From NCBI RefSeq assembly GCF_963662735.1, contig NZ_OY759744.1, positions 1,158,153 through 1,222,152 on the forward strand: a stretch of 64,000 bases of DNA, in the 5' to 3' direction. A program made the position numbers and the translations under genes. Position 1 is the stretch's first letter, and every line of letters begins with the position of its first letter. Under the pieces are notes generated by a model, which did not search any database, was not told the origin of the DNA, and saw nothing but the letters and a program-made list of their open reading frames with translations. This DNA comes from an uncultured Methanoregula sp. Its GTDB lineage: Archaea; Halobacteriota; Methanomicrobia; Methanomicrobiales; Methanospirillaceae. Below are positions 24,632-33,858 of this stretch, piece by piece.

Positions 24632-25117
24632 ATGAAGATTTGCATCATTTACCACAGCGAGACCGGCAACACCCGCCATGTTGCACAACACCTTGCCTCG
24701 GCTTGTGACGGTCACCTTATCGAAGTCAGTGACCGTGCCTCGTACATGAAGCTCACGCGGTTCCTTGTCTGGTGCAAGATGGCACGGGGGGAAGAGAAGA
24801 CCACGATAGAACCGCAGTCTATCGATGTTTCCGGTTATGATCAGCTGGTGTTCGGATCTCCGGTCTGGGCATTCAAACCTACGCCGGCGATTCATGCTGC
24901 AATTGATGCATTGAAGGGATGCGAAGGAAAGAAGGCAACGGCGTTCTGTACGCATGGCGGGCGCCCGGGGCAGACTGCCGAGGTCTTCCAGAAATGGATC
25001 GAAGCCCGCGGAATGAAATGTGTGGGCAATGCCAATATATCTGAAAAAGACATCGAAAACGAGAAGAAGACGCGGGAACTCGCTGGAGTCCTGATCAAAA
25101 ACGCGAACTATTCGTAA
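24632..25117 (+). CDS. Flavodoxin-family protein
   Basis: A 161-residue FMN-binding electron carrier or reductase domain. The phosphate loop SETGNTRHVA lies at residues 9-18, FGSPVWAFKPTPAIHA in the middle forms the second FMN contact and the CTHGGRPGQT loop the third. This NADPH-reductase-like flavodoxin type is common in methanogens; partner unknown. It is probably monocistronic, as its neighbours are unrelated. Confidence 0.88.
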   Translation: MKICIIYHSETGNTRHVAQHLASACDGHLIEVSDRASYMKLTRFLVWCKMARGEEKTTIEPQSIDVSGYDQLVFGSPVWAFKPTPAIHAAIDALKGCEGKKATAFCTHGGRPGQTAEVFQKWIEARGMKCVGNANISEKDIENEKKTRELAGVLIKNANYS

Positions 25118-25296
25118 CTCGCTGTCACGGCATGAGTGTAAGGCTCCATGGCCCTCTTTTTCCTGTTCGTGGGCTGCAACCGGAATCGGGGACTATGCCC
25201 GCTCCTTATTTCACCGATCTTTAAAAATTGTCGAACCGGGGGGGCTCCTTCCGGGGAAAGCCTTTTTGTCGGCAGGCGCCGTTATACTATACTATT

Positions 25297-25917
25297 ATGA
25301 CGGACCCGTATGAAGAACTCCTCAAACAGGCGTATTCCAATATCACGGAAAAAACCGAATCCTCTGAGCGTTTTGTAGTTCCCGAGGCAAAAGCGTACGT
25401 TGAGGGCAAGACCACGGTTCTTGAAAATTTCACCGAGATCGTCGGCAAAGTCCGCCGTGAACCGGATCACCTGATGAAGTTCCTTCTCGGGGAACTGGGG
25501 ACAAGCGGGAAAATTGACGGGAACCGGGCTATTTTTAACGGGAAGTTCGAGATTACCCTGATCAAAGCGATCATCAAGAGCTACGTGGAGGACTATGTCA
25601 TCTGCTCCGAATGCGGCAAGCCCGATACTCGTCTCGTCAAGGATGACCGGGTCATGCTCCTCCGCTGTGATGCATGCGGAAGTCACCGGCCGGTGCGCAA
25701 GAGGAAAGCTCGGACCGAGCCGGTTTCCGAGAACCTTGAAGAAGGCACCATTATGGACGTTGAAATTCAGTCAATCTCGAAACGTGGCGATGGTGTTGTC
25801 AAGATGGGCCGGTACATCATGTATGTCTCGAATGCGAAACCCGGCCAGAAGGTCAGGATCAAGATCTCACGCATATCAGGATCCATTGTCTTCACCGAGC
25901 GTGCTCCGGAAGAATAA
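25297..25917 (+). CDS. Translation initiation factor 2 subunit beta with TRAM domain
   Basis: Beta subunit of aIF2, which carries initiator Met-tRNA to the small subunit. The N-terminal helix, the domain [18 protein letters not shown] and the zinc ribbon CSECGKPDT...[10 protein letters not shown] make up residues 1-140. A C-terminal TRAM domain of about 55 residues ([29 protein letters not shown]) is fused, as in Methanomicrobia. The ATG at 25297 is chosen because earlier codons show no homology. It has 206 residues. Confidence 0.93.
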   Translation: MTDPYEELLKQAYSNITEKTESSERFVVPEAKAYVEGKTTVLENFTEIVGKVRREPDHLMKFLLGELGTSGKIDGNRAIFNGKFEITLIKAIIKSYVEDYVICSECGKPDTRLVKDDRVMLLRCDACGSHRPVRKRKARTEPVSENLEEGTIMDVEIQSISKRGDGVVKMGRYIMYVSNAKPGQKVRIKISRISGSIVFTERAPEE

Positions 25918-25947
25918 CCGATTTTTCGAGTCCTGACATACAGGATC

Positions 25948-25964
25948 GTATCAGATCCTGATAC
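25948..25964 (+). terminator. Hairpin after aIF2-beta
   Basis: GTATCAG-ATC-CTGATAC is a perfect 7-base stem with a 3-base loop, 31 bases after the aIF2-beta stop and followed by AATCTTTCTT. It is a reasonable terminator candidate. Confidence 0.45.
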
Positions 25965-26092
25965 AATCTTTCTTAGCTATCTGATAATCCGCTGAATGAA
26001 ATGGTTCCTTTTTTCAAGAGTGTTAGATAATTGCCATATCTCCTTGACGCGGTACGATACGGCTCTAAAAAAGTATGATATTTTAGGAAAAT

Positions 26093-26362
26093 TCAGTTCT
26101 TCTTTAATCCTTTGATAAGCTCGCTGCAGTGACCGCTGATCCGCTTGCAGGCCTTCTTGATGATCGGAATGGGATTTTTCTTTCCCTTTGTCGTAATGAG
26201 AAGTTCGGGATCCGAGAACTGGAACTCTATCATATACCGCGCAACATCTACGTCCGGATCACTCAGGAGCTCTTCGACAAGGGTATTCATAAACGTGTGG
26301 CCCTCTCCCTGTATAATGAGCCGTGCCTTGTCTTTCTCGAGTTCGAGTACCTTTACAATCAT
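26093..26362 (-). CDS. rpoL: DNA-directed RNA polymerase subunit L
   Basis: Small assembly subunit of archaeal RNA polymerase, pairing with RpoD like eukaryal Rpb11/Rpb3. The 89-residue protein has the family pattern LIIQGEGHTFMNTLVEELL, then DVARYMIEFQFSDPELLI and a Lys-rich C-terminal helix. An ATG at 26362 with a GGTG site upstream fits the normal length; the longer frame reaching 26488 overlaps the neighbouring MBL gene. Confidence 0.95.
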   Translation of the reverse strand: MIVKVLELEKDKARLIIQGEGHTFMNTLVEELLSDPDVDVARYMIEFQFSDPELLITTKGKKNPIPIIKKACKRISGHCSELIKGLKKN

Positions 26363-26462
26363 GCACCTATCTTTGGGAACGTGAAAACTATTAAGGTATG
26401 GGTAAGGCGTATGCTGGTGCGGATTCCTTTCTGCAAGAAATATTAGACAATTCTTATGCCCT

Positions 26463-27185
26463 TTATGGGAAATCGAATGATTCCCCATCCCTCCCTGTGT
26501 GCGGGAGATCCCAGGGAAGGAGATGGCTCATGTGAACGCAGCGGAAATCTTTTGGGGATAACTGGCCTGCGAGGGTACATGCGTCGAGATAGTTCATATG
26601 TTTCTGGATAATGATGCTCGATGGTACAATTGCATCCAGGAAGAGCATATCAAGATCATGCAGGAGATTCAGGCTTTTTTTCGGGATATCGATGTTGGTG
26701 TCGGAAGTGAAGGCTACCCGGGACTCCCCGGTTTCAAGAAGTACGCCGCAGGTGAATGCGGGGGGATGCTTGACCATAAAAAGGGTGACTTTTATCCCGA
26801 AGATATCAACCGGTTCATATGGCTGTATTGCCCCTTTCTCAAACGAGAGAAACCGGAATGTCTCTGCACAGTAATTCAGTACCTGGGGTGCGGCGAATGC
26901 CGGTGGGATATTCTGGACCCGGTAGAACTCTCCAAAGCCAATGAAATGATCGTAATGTCCATGCGTCCAGAGCACGGCATCGATGTGCGGCGAACCGGTG
27001 CGGAGGAGCTGGAACCGGAGATCCGGTGAGGTGTCGATGAGAAGATGCCTGCCATTATTCTCTACAAGGATAGACGTCCGCAGGCGTGTGAGCCCTTCTT
27101 TTTTTGCACGGGTGCACTGGGGGCAGTCACACCCTATACGGGGTGTTCCTACCGCGTCGCCCGTACCAAGAAGGGTAATCCTCAT
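26463..27185 (-). CDS. MBL-fold hydrolase, PhnP/RNase Z-like
   Basis: A 240-residue metallo-beta-lactamase fold protein. It starts with LLGTGDAVGTPRIGCDCPQC, typical of PhnP-like phosphodiesterases, has the zinc motif HGHYDH at residues 75-80, and later FTSDTN and HMSHL for the remaining ligands. The substrate may be a cyclic or oligonucleotide phosphodiester. It follows the AAA ATPase after one base, and the pair is probably co-expressed. Confidence 0.85.
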   Translation of the reverse strand: MRITLLGTGDAVGTPRIGCDCPQCTRAKKEGLTRLRTSILVENNGRHLLIDTSPDLRFQLLRTGSPHIDAVLWTHGHYDHFIGFGEFYRVQNIPPAFAAPQVLNYCAETFRFLSFEKGAIQPYEPVDIFGIKVTLFMVKHPPAFTCGVLLETGESRVAFTSDTNIDIPKKSLNLLHDLDMLFLDAIVPSSIIIQKHMNYLDACTLAGQLSPKDFRCVHMSHLLPWDLPHTGRDGESFDFP

Positions 27186-27186
27186 G

Positions 27187-28461
27187 TTACAACCAGTTCA
27201 GGTGTCGGATGGCTTCCCTGGTTCTTACCATAGTGATACCTTTCTCGATATCTTCGCGGACAATGGTCTGCCGCGCATCCATGAGTGCAGACAGGATCGC
27301 CTCCTTGACCATCATACGGAGATCCGAACCTGAGAACCCTTCCGTCTTGGATGCAAGTTCCTGGTAGTCGAGATCGCTGTGAAGAGAAGCGGTAACCTTT
27401 TTCAGGATATTCTTCCGCATCTCCTCATCCGGAAGGGAAAACTCAACTACCTCGTCGAACCGTCGCCACGCTGCTTCGTCAAGGAGTTGCGGGTGGTTGG
27501 TTGCGCCGATCAGGAGTACGCCGTTCCTGATAAGGTTGATCTTGTCGATATTTTTCAGGAGGGAATTGACTGCCCGTTTCATGGCCCCGTGGTCGTCAGC
27601 GGTACGGCTCTTTGCTACGAAATCGAATTCATCGATGAACAGAATTGCCGGGGACAGTTTCTTTGCCAGCTCGAAAATACGGTCAATATTCTTGGAAGTC
27701 TCCCCGAGATACTGGGAGGTGATCATGGAGAGACGCACTTCAAGGACCGGCATGTGCATGGTCCGTGACATTGCGAGGGCAAGGGATGTTTTTCCGGTAC
27801 CCGGAGGACCTACGAAGAGGAGTTTTCCGATCTCATAGATCCGGTGCTGCTGGAGGAAATCCCGATGGGTAAGGGCGTGCTGGATCTTTGTGATAATCGC
27901 CAGCTGCTCCGAAGTGCATACCAGATCCCCGATGTGCTGTTCGACCTCTTCGGGTGCATTGATGATGACAAGGTCAAGGGCTCCCCGGAGCTTTTCGTCT
28001 TCACCGATAAGTTTGGACAAGCGGGCATCGAGATGGGCTTTGGTATCTTCATAGGGCGGATTTGTGGCCCGGACTGCCTTATACGAGATGCCTGTGTTGT
28101 CCAGCTGCTCGAAATAAAATGCCAGGGCAGGGTTGCTCCCGATAAGGGATTTGCCGCCCTGTTTCAGGAACCACTGCGCGGCCGGTTCGAGAGCCGTTAT
28201 GCGGAGTCTCTGCCCGAATTCCTCGTAGGCAATGAACGGGTTTGCGGCAAGTTTCTGATGGGCATCCGCAATAGCCAGTGATCGTTTGATAAGGCCGTCA
28301 CTGACGTAGACCGGTCGCTTGACGTCGGATGCGCTGGTCACGCCAAAGATCTCGCGGCACGCGGGCGTCAGGTCATTGATATCAAGTTCTGGACTCTGGT
28401 TGATTATTTCAGCGGTCAGAACGACTTCCATTATTCGCAGGATTTCAGAATCACCAGACAT
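27187..28461 (-). CDS. AAA-family ATPase with a novel N-terminal domain
   Basis: A 424-residue protein with one AAA module. The Walker A GPPGTGKTS lies at 218-226, Walker B LFIDEFD ends near 280, sensor 1 GATNHP is near 310 and the arginine finger WRRFDEV follows. The last 90 residues form the helical lid (EGFSGSDLRMMVKEAI). The first 200 residues resemble no domain I know. It resembles substrate-remodelling AAA proteins rather than a proteasome ATPase. It is coupled to the MBL hydrolase gene. Confidence 0.88.
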   Translation of the reverse strand: MSGDSEILRIMEVVLTAEIINQSPELDINDLTPACREIFGVTSASDVKRPVYVSDGLIKRSLAIADAHQKLAANPFIAYEEFGQRLRITALEPAAQWFLKQGGKSLIGSNPALAFYFEQLDNTGISYKAVRATNPPYEDTKAHLDARLSKLIGEDEKLRGALDLVIINAPEEVEQHIGDLVCTSEQLAIITKIQHALTHRDFLQQHRIYEIGKLLFVGPPGTGKTSLALAMSRTMHMPVLEVRLSMITSQYLGETSKNIDRIFELAKKLSPAILFIDEFDFVAKSRTADDHGAMKRAVNSLLKNIDKINLIRNGVLLIGATNHPQLLDEAAWRRFDEVVEFSLPDEEMRKNILKKVTASLHSDLDYQELASKTEGFSGSDLRMMVKEAILSALMDARQTIVREDIEKGITMVRTREAIRHLNWL

Positions 28462-28505
28462 GGCTGTAACCTCAATTATTCTTTCCCGGAATGAATAAGG
28501 CTATC

Positions 28506-29381
28506 TCATCGCGTGGTTACGACGCAGCCATCACTGGTCACGATTATAGTATGTTCGTGCTGGGAGACAAGGGATCCTGGTATATCGGAAAGTACCGGGT
28601 ACCCGTGAAGGATCTGTGACCGGACAAGCGACGGGAAGGTGATATCCAGTTTCTTTTCACCCATCCACCTGCGGGCAAATGGCATTCCGCGACGATCTTT
28701 GATCTTCTCCATAACTGCACGCGCTGATGGGATGCGTACCGGCTTTTGTGAGATCTGTGAATATATCTCAATTCGCGTTTTCTCTCCTACGTGCCCGCTC
28801 CCGGTCGTTGCGAACGGCTCGATGGCAAATACCATGCCTTCTTCGAGTACTACCCCGCCGGCCATGCCCACGTTGGGGATTGTCGGGGAACAGTGTTGGA
28901 CATACTGGTCCAGGCCGTGCCCGGTGAGGTTGGAGATGGGACGATATCCCCTCCCCTCGATCTCCTTCTGGACCGCCGCCCCGAGTTCACCGGCAGTAAC
29001 GCCTGGTCCGACAGTTTTTATGGCAGATTCCAGCGCCTGTTCGGATGCCTGGAGGAGAAGGGAATTGCGGCCAAGATCAACGGTTGTCGCGGTATCCGCA
29101 ATGTATCCCTCAATCTGGACCCCGAGATCCAGTTTTACTACGTCACCCTGGACAAATACCCGTTCATCCCCATAGGATGCAGTATCGTGCGCTGCGTCCT
29201 CGTTTAAGGAGATGTTGAGGGGAAAGGCAAGCCCTGCCCCCTCTTCAAGGACCCTGCCCTCAATGGATTCGACGAGATCCAGGTACGATGTTCCAATCCG
29301 GGTTGCCTGAACACCTTCCCGGAGAATTTTCGCTGCAATGCTGCCCGCGTCGCGGTATTTGTCAAAGATCTCGTCCTTCAT
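28506..29381 (-). CDS. map: Methionine aminopeptidase, type II
   Basis: Removes the starter methionine from nascent proteins. The pita-bread-fold metal ligands appear as DLGVQIEGYIADTATTVD (two Asp), TGHGLDQY (His), FAIEPFATTG (Glu) and HEHTIIV with a final Glu-type loop. The 291-residue length and the archaeal insert fit the type-II class. Its ATG overlaps the stop of the upstream M24 peptidase by four bases. Confidence 0.95.
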   Translation of the reverse strand: MKDEIFDKYRDAGSIAAKILREGVQATRIGTSYLDLVESIEGRVLEEGAGLAFPLNISLNEDAAHDTASYGDERVFVQGDVVKLDLGVQIEGYIADTATTVDLGRNSLLLQASEQALESAIKTVGPGVTAGELGAAVQKEIEGRGYRPISNLTGHGLDQYVQHCSPTIPNVGMAGGVVLEEGMVFAIEPFATTGSGHVGEKTRIEIYSQISQKPVRIPSARAVMEKIKDRRGMPFARRWMGEKKLDITFPSLVRSQILHGYPVLSDIPGSLVSQHEHTIIVTSDGCVVTTR

Positions 29382-30505
29382 ATGATCAAATCCTCTGAAA
29401 AGTCCGTGAATTTCTCAAAACCCTTTGCCGTTACCGCTCCGATATCCTCGAGCCGCACCCCGCCGATTCCCGGGTAGTACAGCCCGGGTTCAATGGTGAT
29501 AACATTGCCTTTCTCCAGGTCTTTTCCCGCAGGACCCACGGTTGGCAATTCGTGGATATGCAGGCCGACACCATGGCCGAGATTGTGCACGAATCCTCTT
29601 GTATTGCTTTCATAACCGCAGTCTTTGAAATAATCCACGACTGCCTGATAGACATCGGATCCCGATACCCCGGCCCTGACCCGGGAGATGCCCAGCTGTT
29701 TTGCTCCGCGAAGCGCAGTGTACATATCACTGATATCCTGAGATGGCTCCCCTTTCACCACGGTCCGCGTCATGTCTGCGTAATAGCCGGTTTTTTCTTC
29801 AACCGGGAAGAGGTCGATGACAATGGGTTCGTTCGCTTTCAGGGCCCCGGTCCCGGTCATATGGGGGATTGCGGTATCCTCTCCGCAGGAGACGATCGTA
29901 TCCTCAGCACTGCATTCATGTTCGAGAAGGTGGCAGTGCATGACAAATCTCACATATTCCGATGTCAGCGGCGTTCCTTTGTAGTACAGGATGCCTTTTT
30001 TTACGGAGGATTTTCTGATTAGGAGGACCGCCTTTTCCATGGCAGATTCTGTAATTTTCTGAACCCGTTTCATGGTTACAATCTCGGCCCGGGTCTTTCT
30101 GGCTCTCATTGACAGAACCGTTCCGGTGTCTACCGAGACCGAACAGTAATCTCCGAGGACTGTTGCAAGTCCGTGAGGGAACTGGGGTGGGACGAGGATT
30201 TTTTTCCCTGCCATACCCGCGATCATCTTCGCGGTTGCCCGAACGGGATCTTTTTCTGTTTTCATGATCTCGGGAAGCCCGGCCTGGGTTCGTGTCATCA
30301 CTGCCGCAGTTGATTCGCGGGACGCGCGCCCGGTTTCCATATGAGAGACTATGATCGTCCCCTTCTCACCGGGCTTTTTGAAAAAGACAAACGGGTCACT
30401 TGTTGTAAACTGCGTCAGGTAGCGCATATCGGCATCCCGTGAAGAGGCATACATGACATAGGCATCGGCGTCATGTTCCGTGATTGCTGCTGAAATGGGA
30501 TCCAT
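29378..30505 (-). CDS. Xaa-Pro dipeptidase-like M24 peptidase
   Basis: Cleaves dipeptides with a proline at the second position, or a related proline-specific peptidase. The N-terminal creatinase-like domain covers about residues 1-140. The C-terminal M24 domain has DLFPVEEKTGYYADMTRTV (two Asp), HNLGHGVGLHIHE (His), VITIEPGLYYPGIGGVRLED (Glu, Glu). It has 375 residues and overlaps map by four bases, forming a two-gene peptidase operon. Confidence 0.9.
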   Translation of the reverse strand: MDPISAAITEHDADAYVMYASSRDADMRYLTQFTTSDPFVFFKKPGEKGTIIVSHMETGRASRESTAAVMTRTQAGLPEIMKTEKDPVRATAKMIAGMAGKKILVPPQFPHGLATVLGDYCSVSVDTGTVLSMRARKTRAEIVTMKRVQKITESAMEKAVLLIRKSSVKKGILYYKGTPLTSEYVRFVMHCHLLEHECSAEDTIVSCGEDTAIPHMTGTGALKANEPIVIDLFPVEEKTGYYADMTRTVVKGEPSQDISDMYTALRGAKQLGISRVRAGVSGSDVYQAVVDYFKDCGYESNTRGFVHNLGHGVGLHIHELPTVGPAGKDLEKGNVITIEPGLYYPGIGGVRLEDIGAVTAKGFEKFTDFSEDLII

Positions 30506-30567
30506 CTGTCCGGACTATTTGCAGTGAAACGTCAAGTACTTTTATTCCGGGGTCGACTTATCGGGTA

Positions 30568-30813
30568 ATGGATGCTAAGGCCAAAGACCAGTTCCGATGG
30601 AAATTTTACCGGTTAGCCGTGCAGCTGAATGCGATTATCCTTCTCGTTGCACTGGCTGCTCTTGCCCTGTTCCTCTTCCCGGGACAGTACCGCATACCCG
30701 CTATTGTCATTATGCTCGTGCTCGCGCTGGTCCTTTCCATCAGTTTCCGGAAAAAATATCTTGAAACGAAAGCATGGCTTCATGAACAACCGGAAGATAA
30801 TAAACCAGAATGA
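30568..30813 (+). CDS. Small two-helix membrane protein
   Basis: An 81-residue protein with two hydrophobic helices (about residues 18-37 and 42-60) and charged ends (MDAKAKDQFRWKF start; EQPEDNKPE end). I recognise no family. The ATG at 30568 was chosen because upstream codons overlap the divergent peptidase promoter. The next gene, a winged-helix protein, follows after about 20 bases, so it may be a regulator with a membrane partner. Confidence 0.6.
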   Translation: MDAKAKDQFRWKFYRLAVQLNAIILLVALAALALFLFPGQYRIPAIVIMLVLALVLSISFRKKYLETKAWLHEQPEDNKPE

Positions 30814-30836
30814 CCCGGTCAAAGGCCTGATTCACT

Positions 30837-31133
30837 ATGCTGGAAAAGATGAAGGAAGAAATTGAACTTTTGAGCCGGCATATCGAAGTAGCCCGCGCTG
30901 TTGTGGACCACCAGCCGATTGGGATCATGAAACTTTCAGAGCTGCTGGACCTTCCCTCTCACCGGATACGGTATTCCCTTCATGTGCTTGAGCAGCTGGG
31001 ATATATCCGCGCATCGCAGGAAGGGGCGGTTGCAACCCCGCGTACCCTTGAATTATTTTCCCATCTCAATGCGGATCTGGATGAACTGATCCATATGCTT
31101 GAGACCATGAAACCGGGGAAAAAGGGCCCTTGA
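30837..31133 (+). CDS. Winged-helix transcription regulator
   Basis: A 98-residue protein with an HTH region MKLSELLDLPSHRIRYSLHVLEQLGYIRAS at about residues 31-60, the classic helix-turn-helix plus beta wing of the archaeal wHTH group. N- and C-terminal helices (EEIELLSRHIEVAR; DLDELIHMLETM) could make a dimer. Targets are unknown. Confidence 0.78.
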   Translation: MLEKMKEEIELLSRHIEVARAVVDHQPIGIMKLSELLDLPSHRIRYSLHVLEQLGYIRASQEGAVATPRTLELFSHLNADLDELIHMLETMKPGKKGP

Positions 31134-31228
31134 AGGTCTATTGTGAATCATCCGGATTCTTATCCTTCATAGTTACCTTTAAAAGTACTCGGAAAGAATC
31201 TAATAAGGCGCATTGACGTATTGCAATT

Positions 31229-31301
31229 GCCTCCCTAACTCAGTTGGTAGAGTGTCGGACTGTTAATCCGAATGTCACAGGTTCGAGCCCTGTGGGGGGC
31301 G
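31229..31301 (+). tRNA. tRNA-Asn (GTT)
   Basis: Cloverleaf with acceptor GCCTCCC/GGGGGGC, anticodon stem TCGGA/TCCGA with loop CTGTTAA (anticodon GTT), and T arm ACAGG-TTCGAGC-CCTGT. Discriminator G; CCA not encoded. It lies six bases before the next tRNA. Confidence 0.95.
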
Positions 31302-31307
31302 TTTTGG

Positions 31308-31382
31308 GGGCCCGTAGCTCAGTCCGGTTAGAGCGCCCGGCTCATAACCGGGCGGTCATGGGTTCGAATCCCTTCGGGCCCA
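31308..31382 (+). tRNA. tRNA with CAT anticodon (elongator Met or Ile2)
   Basis: Cloverleaf with acceptor GGGCCCG/CGGGCCC, anticodon stem CCCGG/CCGGG around CTCATAA and discriminator A. The G1-C72 pair excludes the initiator, which starts A1-U72. Whether it is Met elongator or lysidine/agmatidine-type Ile2 cannot be settled by eye. Sequence similarity to the tRNA-Ile(GAT) at 42496-42569 in the acceptor is notable. Confidence 0.9.
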
Positions 31383-31474
31383 CTGCCATTTTTATGATTT
31401 TTCTTCTACCTGTTCTCTTGTCGTTGAAAATGGTTTGAAAACCTTTGTATCCCTGAACATTCATAGGGAGCAAC

Positions 31475-32506
31475 ATGAAATGTCCTGTGTGCGAGATGGA
31501 CTGCGTGCAGTCAGCAAAGGACATTCTTGCCATCCTCCCCACTGTTTTTCTTCCCTGTCCGCAATGCACAATACGGGCACTGGACAAGCGTGCCCCCCTT
31601 CCTGCGCTCGAATATGCTCTTCCCTGTTCGTGCGGCAAAAGGTTCATAGACGAGGTTTTTGCCCATATCTACGTGATCATGGTCGAGGAGGGTGATATCA
31701 GGTCAACCGATTCCCTGATTGCCGTGGGCTCTCCTCTCGTTCACCCGGGATATGCAATGGATCGCCCCCCATTCCTCCCGGCAAAGTCCCTCGTTTTACT
31801 CACTACGAAACCCTCTAAAAAAACAGCCAGGAGGCTTATCGATGAGGTCCCGGAATTGCGCGGGATTGTTAAAACCGAAAATTTTATCCCGGGTATTGCA
31901 AGTCCAGACCTGAACACCGTTCCTCAGGTGTACGAATTGTTAGCCGGGTGCGATGTCCGTGCTGACGTTTTCCCGCTCAGGACCGGACCCCTGGTGATAT
32001 ACAAACAGCAGTCACTTATCCACATCGAGTTTCCAAGGAGCGGGTACCCAAAAATCCGCTCCGTTGAGCAGCATGTGGGTAATCCTCCGGTACCGCTTTT
32101 CGTTGATGCCTGTTCCGGAGTGGGGACGCTGGGACTTACTGCAGCATGCCTTGGCACACCCCATGTTGTCATGAACGATGCCTGGTACGCTTCGGCGTTC
32201 TGGTCAGCGTTCAATCTCGAAGTGAACCGGGAATACCTGAAGGTAAACCGCGTAAAGATCTTTGAGCAGCTTTCGGACCTGCAGAAACACCCGGTTACGC
32301 ACGACCCGATCAAGATTGCTGAGGCCTGTGGCGACCAGATTGTTGAAGTCTACCAGGGGGATTTCCGGGAACTCCCGGCAGTTCTTCCACAAGGTATTGT
32401 TCCGGTCACTGCGCTTGATCTTTTCGATAAATCGGATCTGTCTCAAACCGGGAAGATCCGGCACGAATGGATCGAACGGGCCGGTGGCACCGCATTCATC
32501 CCTTGA
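31475..32506 (+). CDS. Predicted SAM-dependent methyltransferase with Cys-rich N-terminus
   Basis: A 343-residue protein. The N-terminus has two zinc-ribbon-like Cys groups (CPVCEMDC, CPQC and CSCGKR). A middle domain is of unknown type, and the C-terminal domain has a class-I SAM motif VDACSGVGTLGL at about 210-221 with VVMNDAWY as the acidic loop. It resembles methanogen-specific methyltransferase-like proteins of unknown substrate. It starts about 90 bases after the tRNA pair. Confidence 0.7.
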   Translation: MKCPVCEMDCVQSAKDILAILPTVFLPCPQCTIRALDKRAPLPALEYALPCSCGKRFIDEVFAHIYVIMVEEGDIRSTDSLIAVGSPLVHPGYAMDRPPFLPAKSLVLLTTKPSKKTARRLIDEVPELRGIVKTENFIPGIASPDLNTVPQVYELLAGCDVRADVFPLRTGPLVIYKQQSLIHIEFPRSGYPKIRSVEQHVGNPPVPLFVDACSGVGTLGLTAACLGTPHVVMNDAWYASAFWSAFNLEVNREYLKVNRVKIFEQLSDLQKHPVTHDPIKIAEACGDQIVEVYQGDFRELPAVLPQGIVPVTALDLFDKSDLSQTGKIRHEWIERAGGTAFIP

Positions 32507-32589
32507 TTCCTCTCCAGACCGGGAGAGGTATCCGAATACGAGATCTCCTGCAGGTAAAAAGCCTTTATTGGCCGGTGCACAAAGGTATA

Positions 32590-32898
32590 TGGGGACTAGC
32601 CCGGGTGGCTCGGCGTCACTTGTAACCCGAAACCGTCGGTACGCGGGGGGCGAAGTTTGACTGAGGCTGCAACGGCCTGCGGGAGCCTGTGCATTCTGAC
32701 GTTGAAACCTCGTCCTGTGAGGTCGATGGCCAGGTATCAATATTCCGGAGGGAATGGCGACCTGTTGCTGCGGGGACCGGTTCAGGCCCGGAAGGGAGCA
32801 GACTTACCGTAGACATTCGGCGCCCACAGGGTAACGGGGCGGAGGATGAGTGCTTTGGCAAACGTAGTAACGTACAGTCGACCGAGAACACGTCCCCA
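32590..32898 (+). ncRNA. ffs: Signal recognition particle 7S RNA
   Basis: Archaeal SRP RNA of about 309 bases. The Alu-domain block TTGTAACCCGAAACCG lies near 32623 and the conserved helix-8 tetraloop region TTCAGGCCCGGAAGGGAGCAG near 32780. The ends pair: GGGGAC (32591-32596) with GTCCCC (32892-32897), defining the terminal helix. A TATA-like TTTATTGG lies about 25 bases before the 5' end. The 3' end is only 12 bases ahead of the mdh ATG. Confidence 0.95.
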
Positions 32899-32910
32899 CG
32901 TTCGATTATC

Positions 32911-33858
32911 ATGGCAAAAGTGACCATTATCGGTGCGACGGGCAATGTGGGCATGTTTGCCGCGCATGCGATTTCTGCAATTCCTCACGTAAGCGAGATC
33001 CTTCTCTACGGTCGTGAAGGACGCGACTCTCTTCTGAAAGGGATCACCCAGGACCTTGGAGACTCCTTTGCTGCGCGTGGAACCGACATGAGGGTCAACT
33101 GGACAACCAACCTCAGGGACGCTGCCGGATCTGATGTTGTCGTTATGACAGCGGGTACCGCTCGCACCCCGGGACAGGATCGTATGGATCTTGCACTGGG
33201 AAATGCACGGATTGTTGCGCCGCTCGCACAGACGATTGGCGTGATCGCCCCGGAAACAAAAATTCTCATGGTGACCAACCCGGTCGATATCATGACCTGC
33301 ATCGCACTGAAATATTCAGGTCTGAAACCACACCAGGTGTTCGGACTGGGCACCCACCTTGACTCCATGCGCCTCAAGTCTCTTATCGCGTCTTATTTCC
33401 ATGTTCATGTAAGTGAAGTCCATACCCGTATTATTGGTGAGCATGGCGACAGTATGGTCCCGCTCTGGTCTGCGACTACGATCGGGGGCATCAAGATCTC
33501 CAACCTGCCGGAGTTTGCGCATCTTCCGGTCCAGGAAATAATCGACTCGGTCAAGAGCAGTGGGCAGTCCATCATCCAGAATAAGGGATCCACGGTATAC
33601 GGACCCGGGGAAGCAATTGCATCCCTTGTAAGGACAATTATCAGCGATGAGAACCGCATCCTCACGGTTTCTGCCTATGTCAAACGGGAAGTCCATGGTA
33701 TCGGCGATGTCTGTATCGGTGTTCCGACCCGGGTAAACCGCGATGGTGTCTTTCCTATTACCATCCGTATTGATGAGTCTGAAGTTATCGCATTCCGTGC
33801 GTCCGTTGAAAAAATACGGGAGAGCACACGCAAGGTTTTTGCCGCTCTCGAGGAATAA
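32911..33858 (+). CDS. mdh: Malate dehydrogenase (LDH-like)
   Basis: Oxidises malate or reduces oxaloacetate with NAD(P). The Rossmann loop starts GATGNVGM near residue 8, then TAGTARTPGQDRMDL, TNPVDIMT, the catalytic block GLGTHLDSMRLKS and IGEHGDSMVPLWS (proton-relay His). The 315-residue length is standard for the archaeal MDH-I/LDH-like family. Start at 32911, immediately after the SRP RNA; a frame running back through the RNA has no coding sense. Confidence 0.93.
   Translation: MAKVTIIGATGNVGMFAAHAISAIPHVSEILLYGREGRDSLLKGITQDLGDSFAARGTDMRVNWTTNLRDAAGSDVVVMTAGTARTPGQDRMDLALGNARIVAPLAQTIGVIAPETKILMVTNPVDIMTCIALKYSGLKPHQVFGLGTHLDSMRLKSLIASYFHVHVSEVHTRIIGEHGDSMVPLWSATTIGGIKISNLPEFAHLPVQEIIDSVKSSGQSIIQNKGSTVYGPGEAIASLVRTIISDENRILTVSAYVKREVHGIGDVCIGVPTRVNRDGVFPITIRIDESEVIAFRASVEKIRESTRKVFAALEE

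Noticed and set aside
32689-32910. Open frame extending mdh upstream through the SRP RNA.
   Set aside because: Lies inside the structured 7S RNA and has no homology to malate dehydrogenase; the family start is at 32911.
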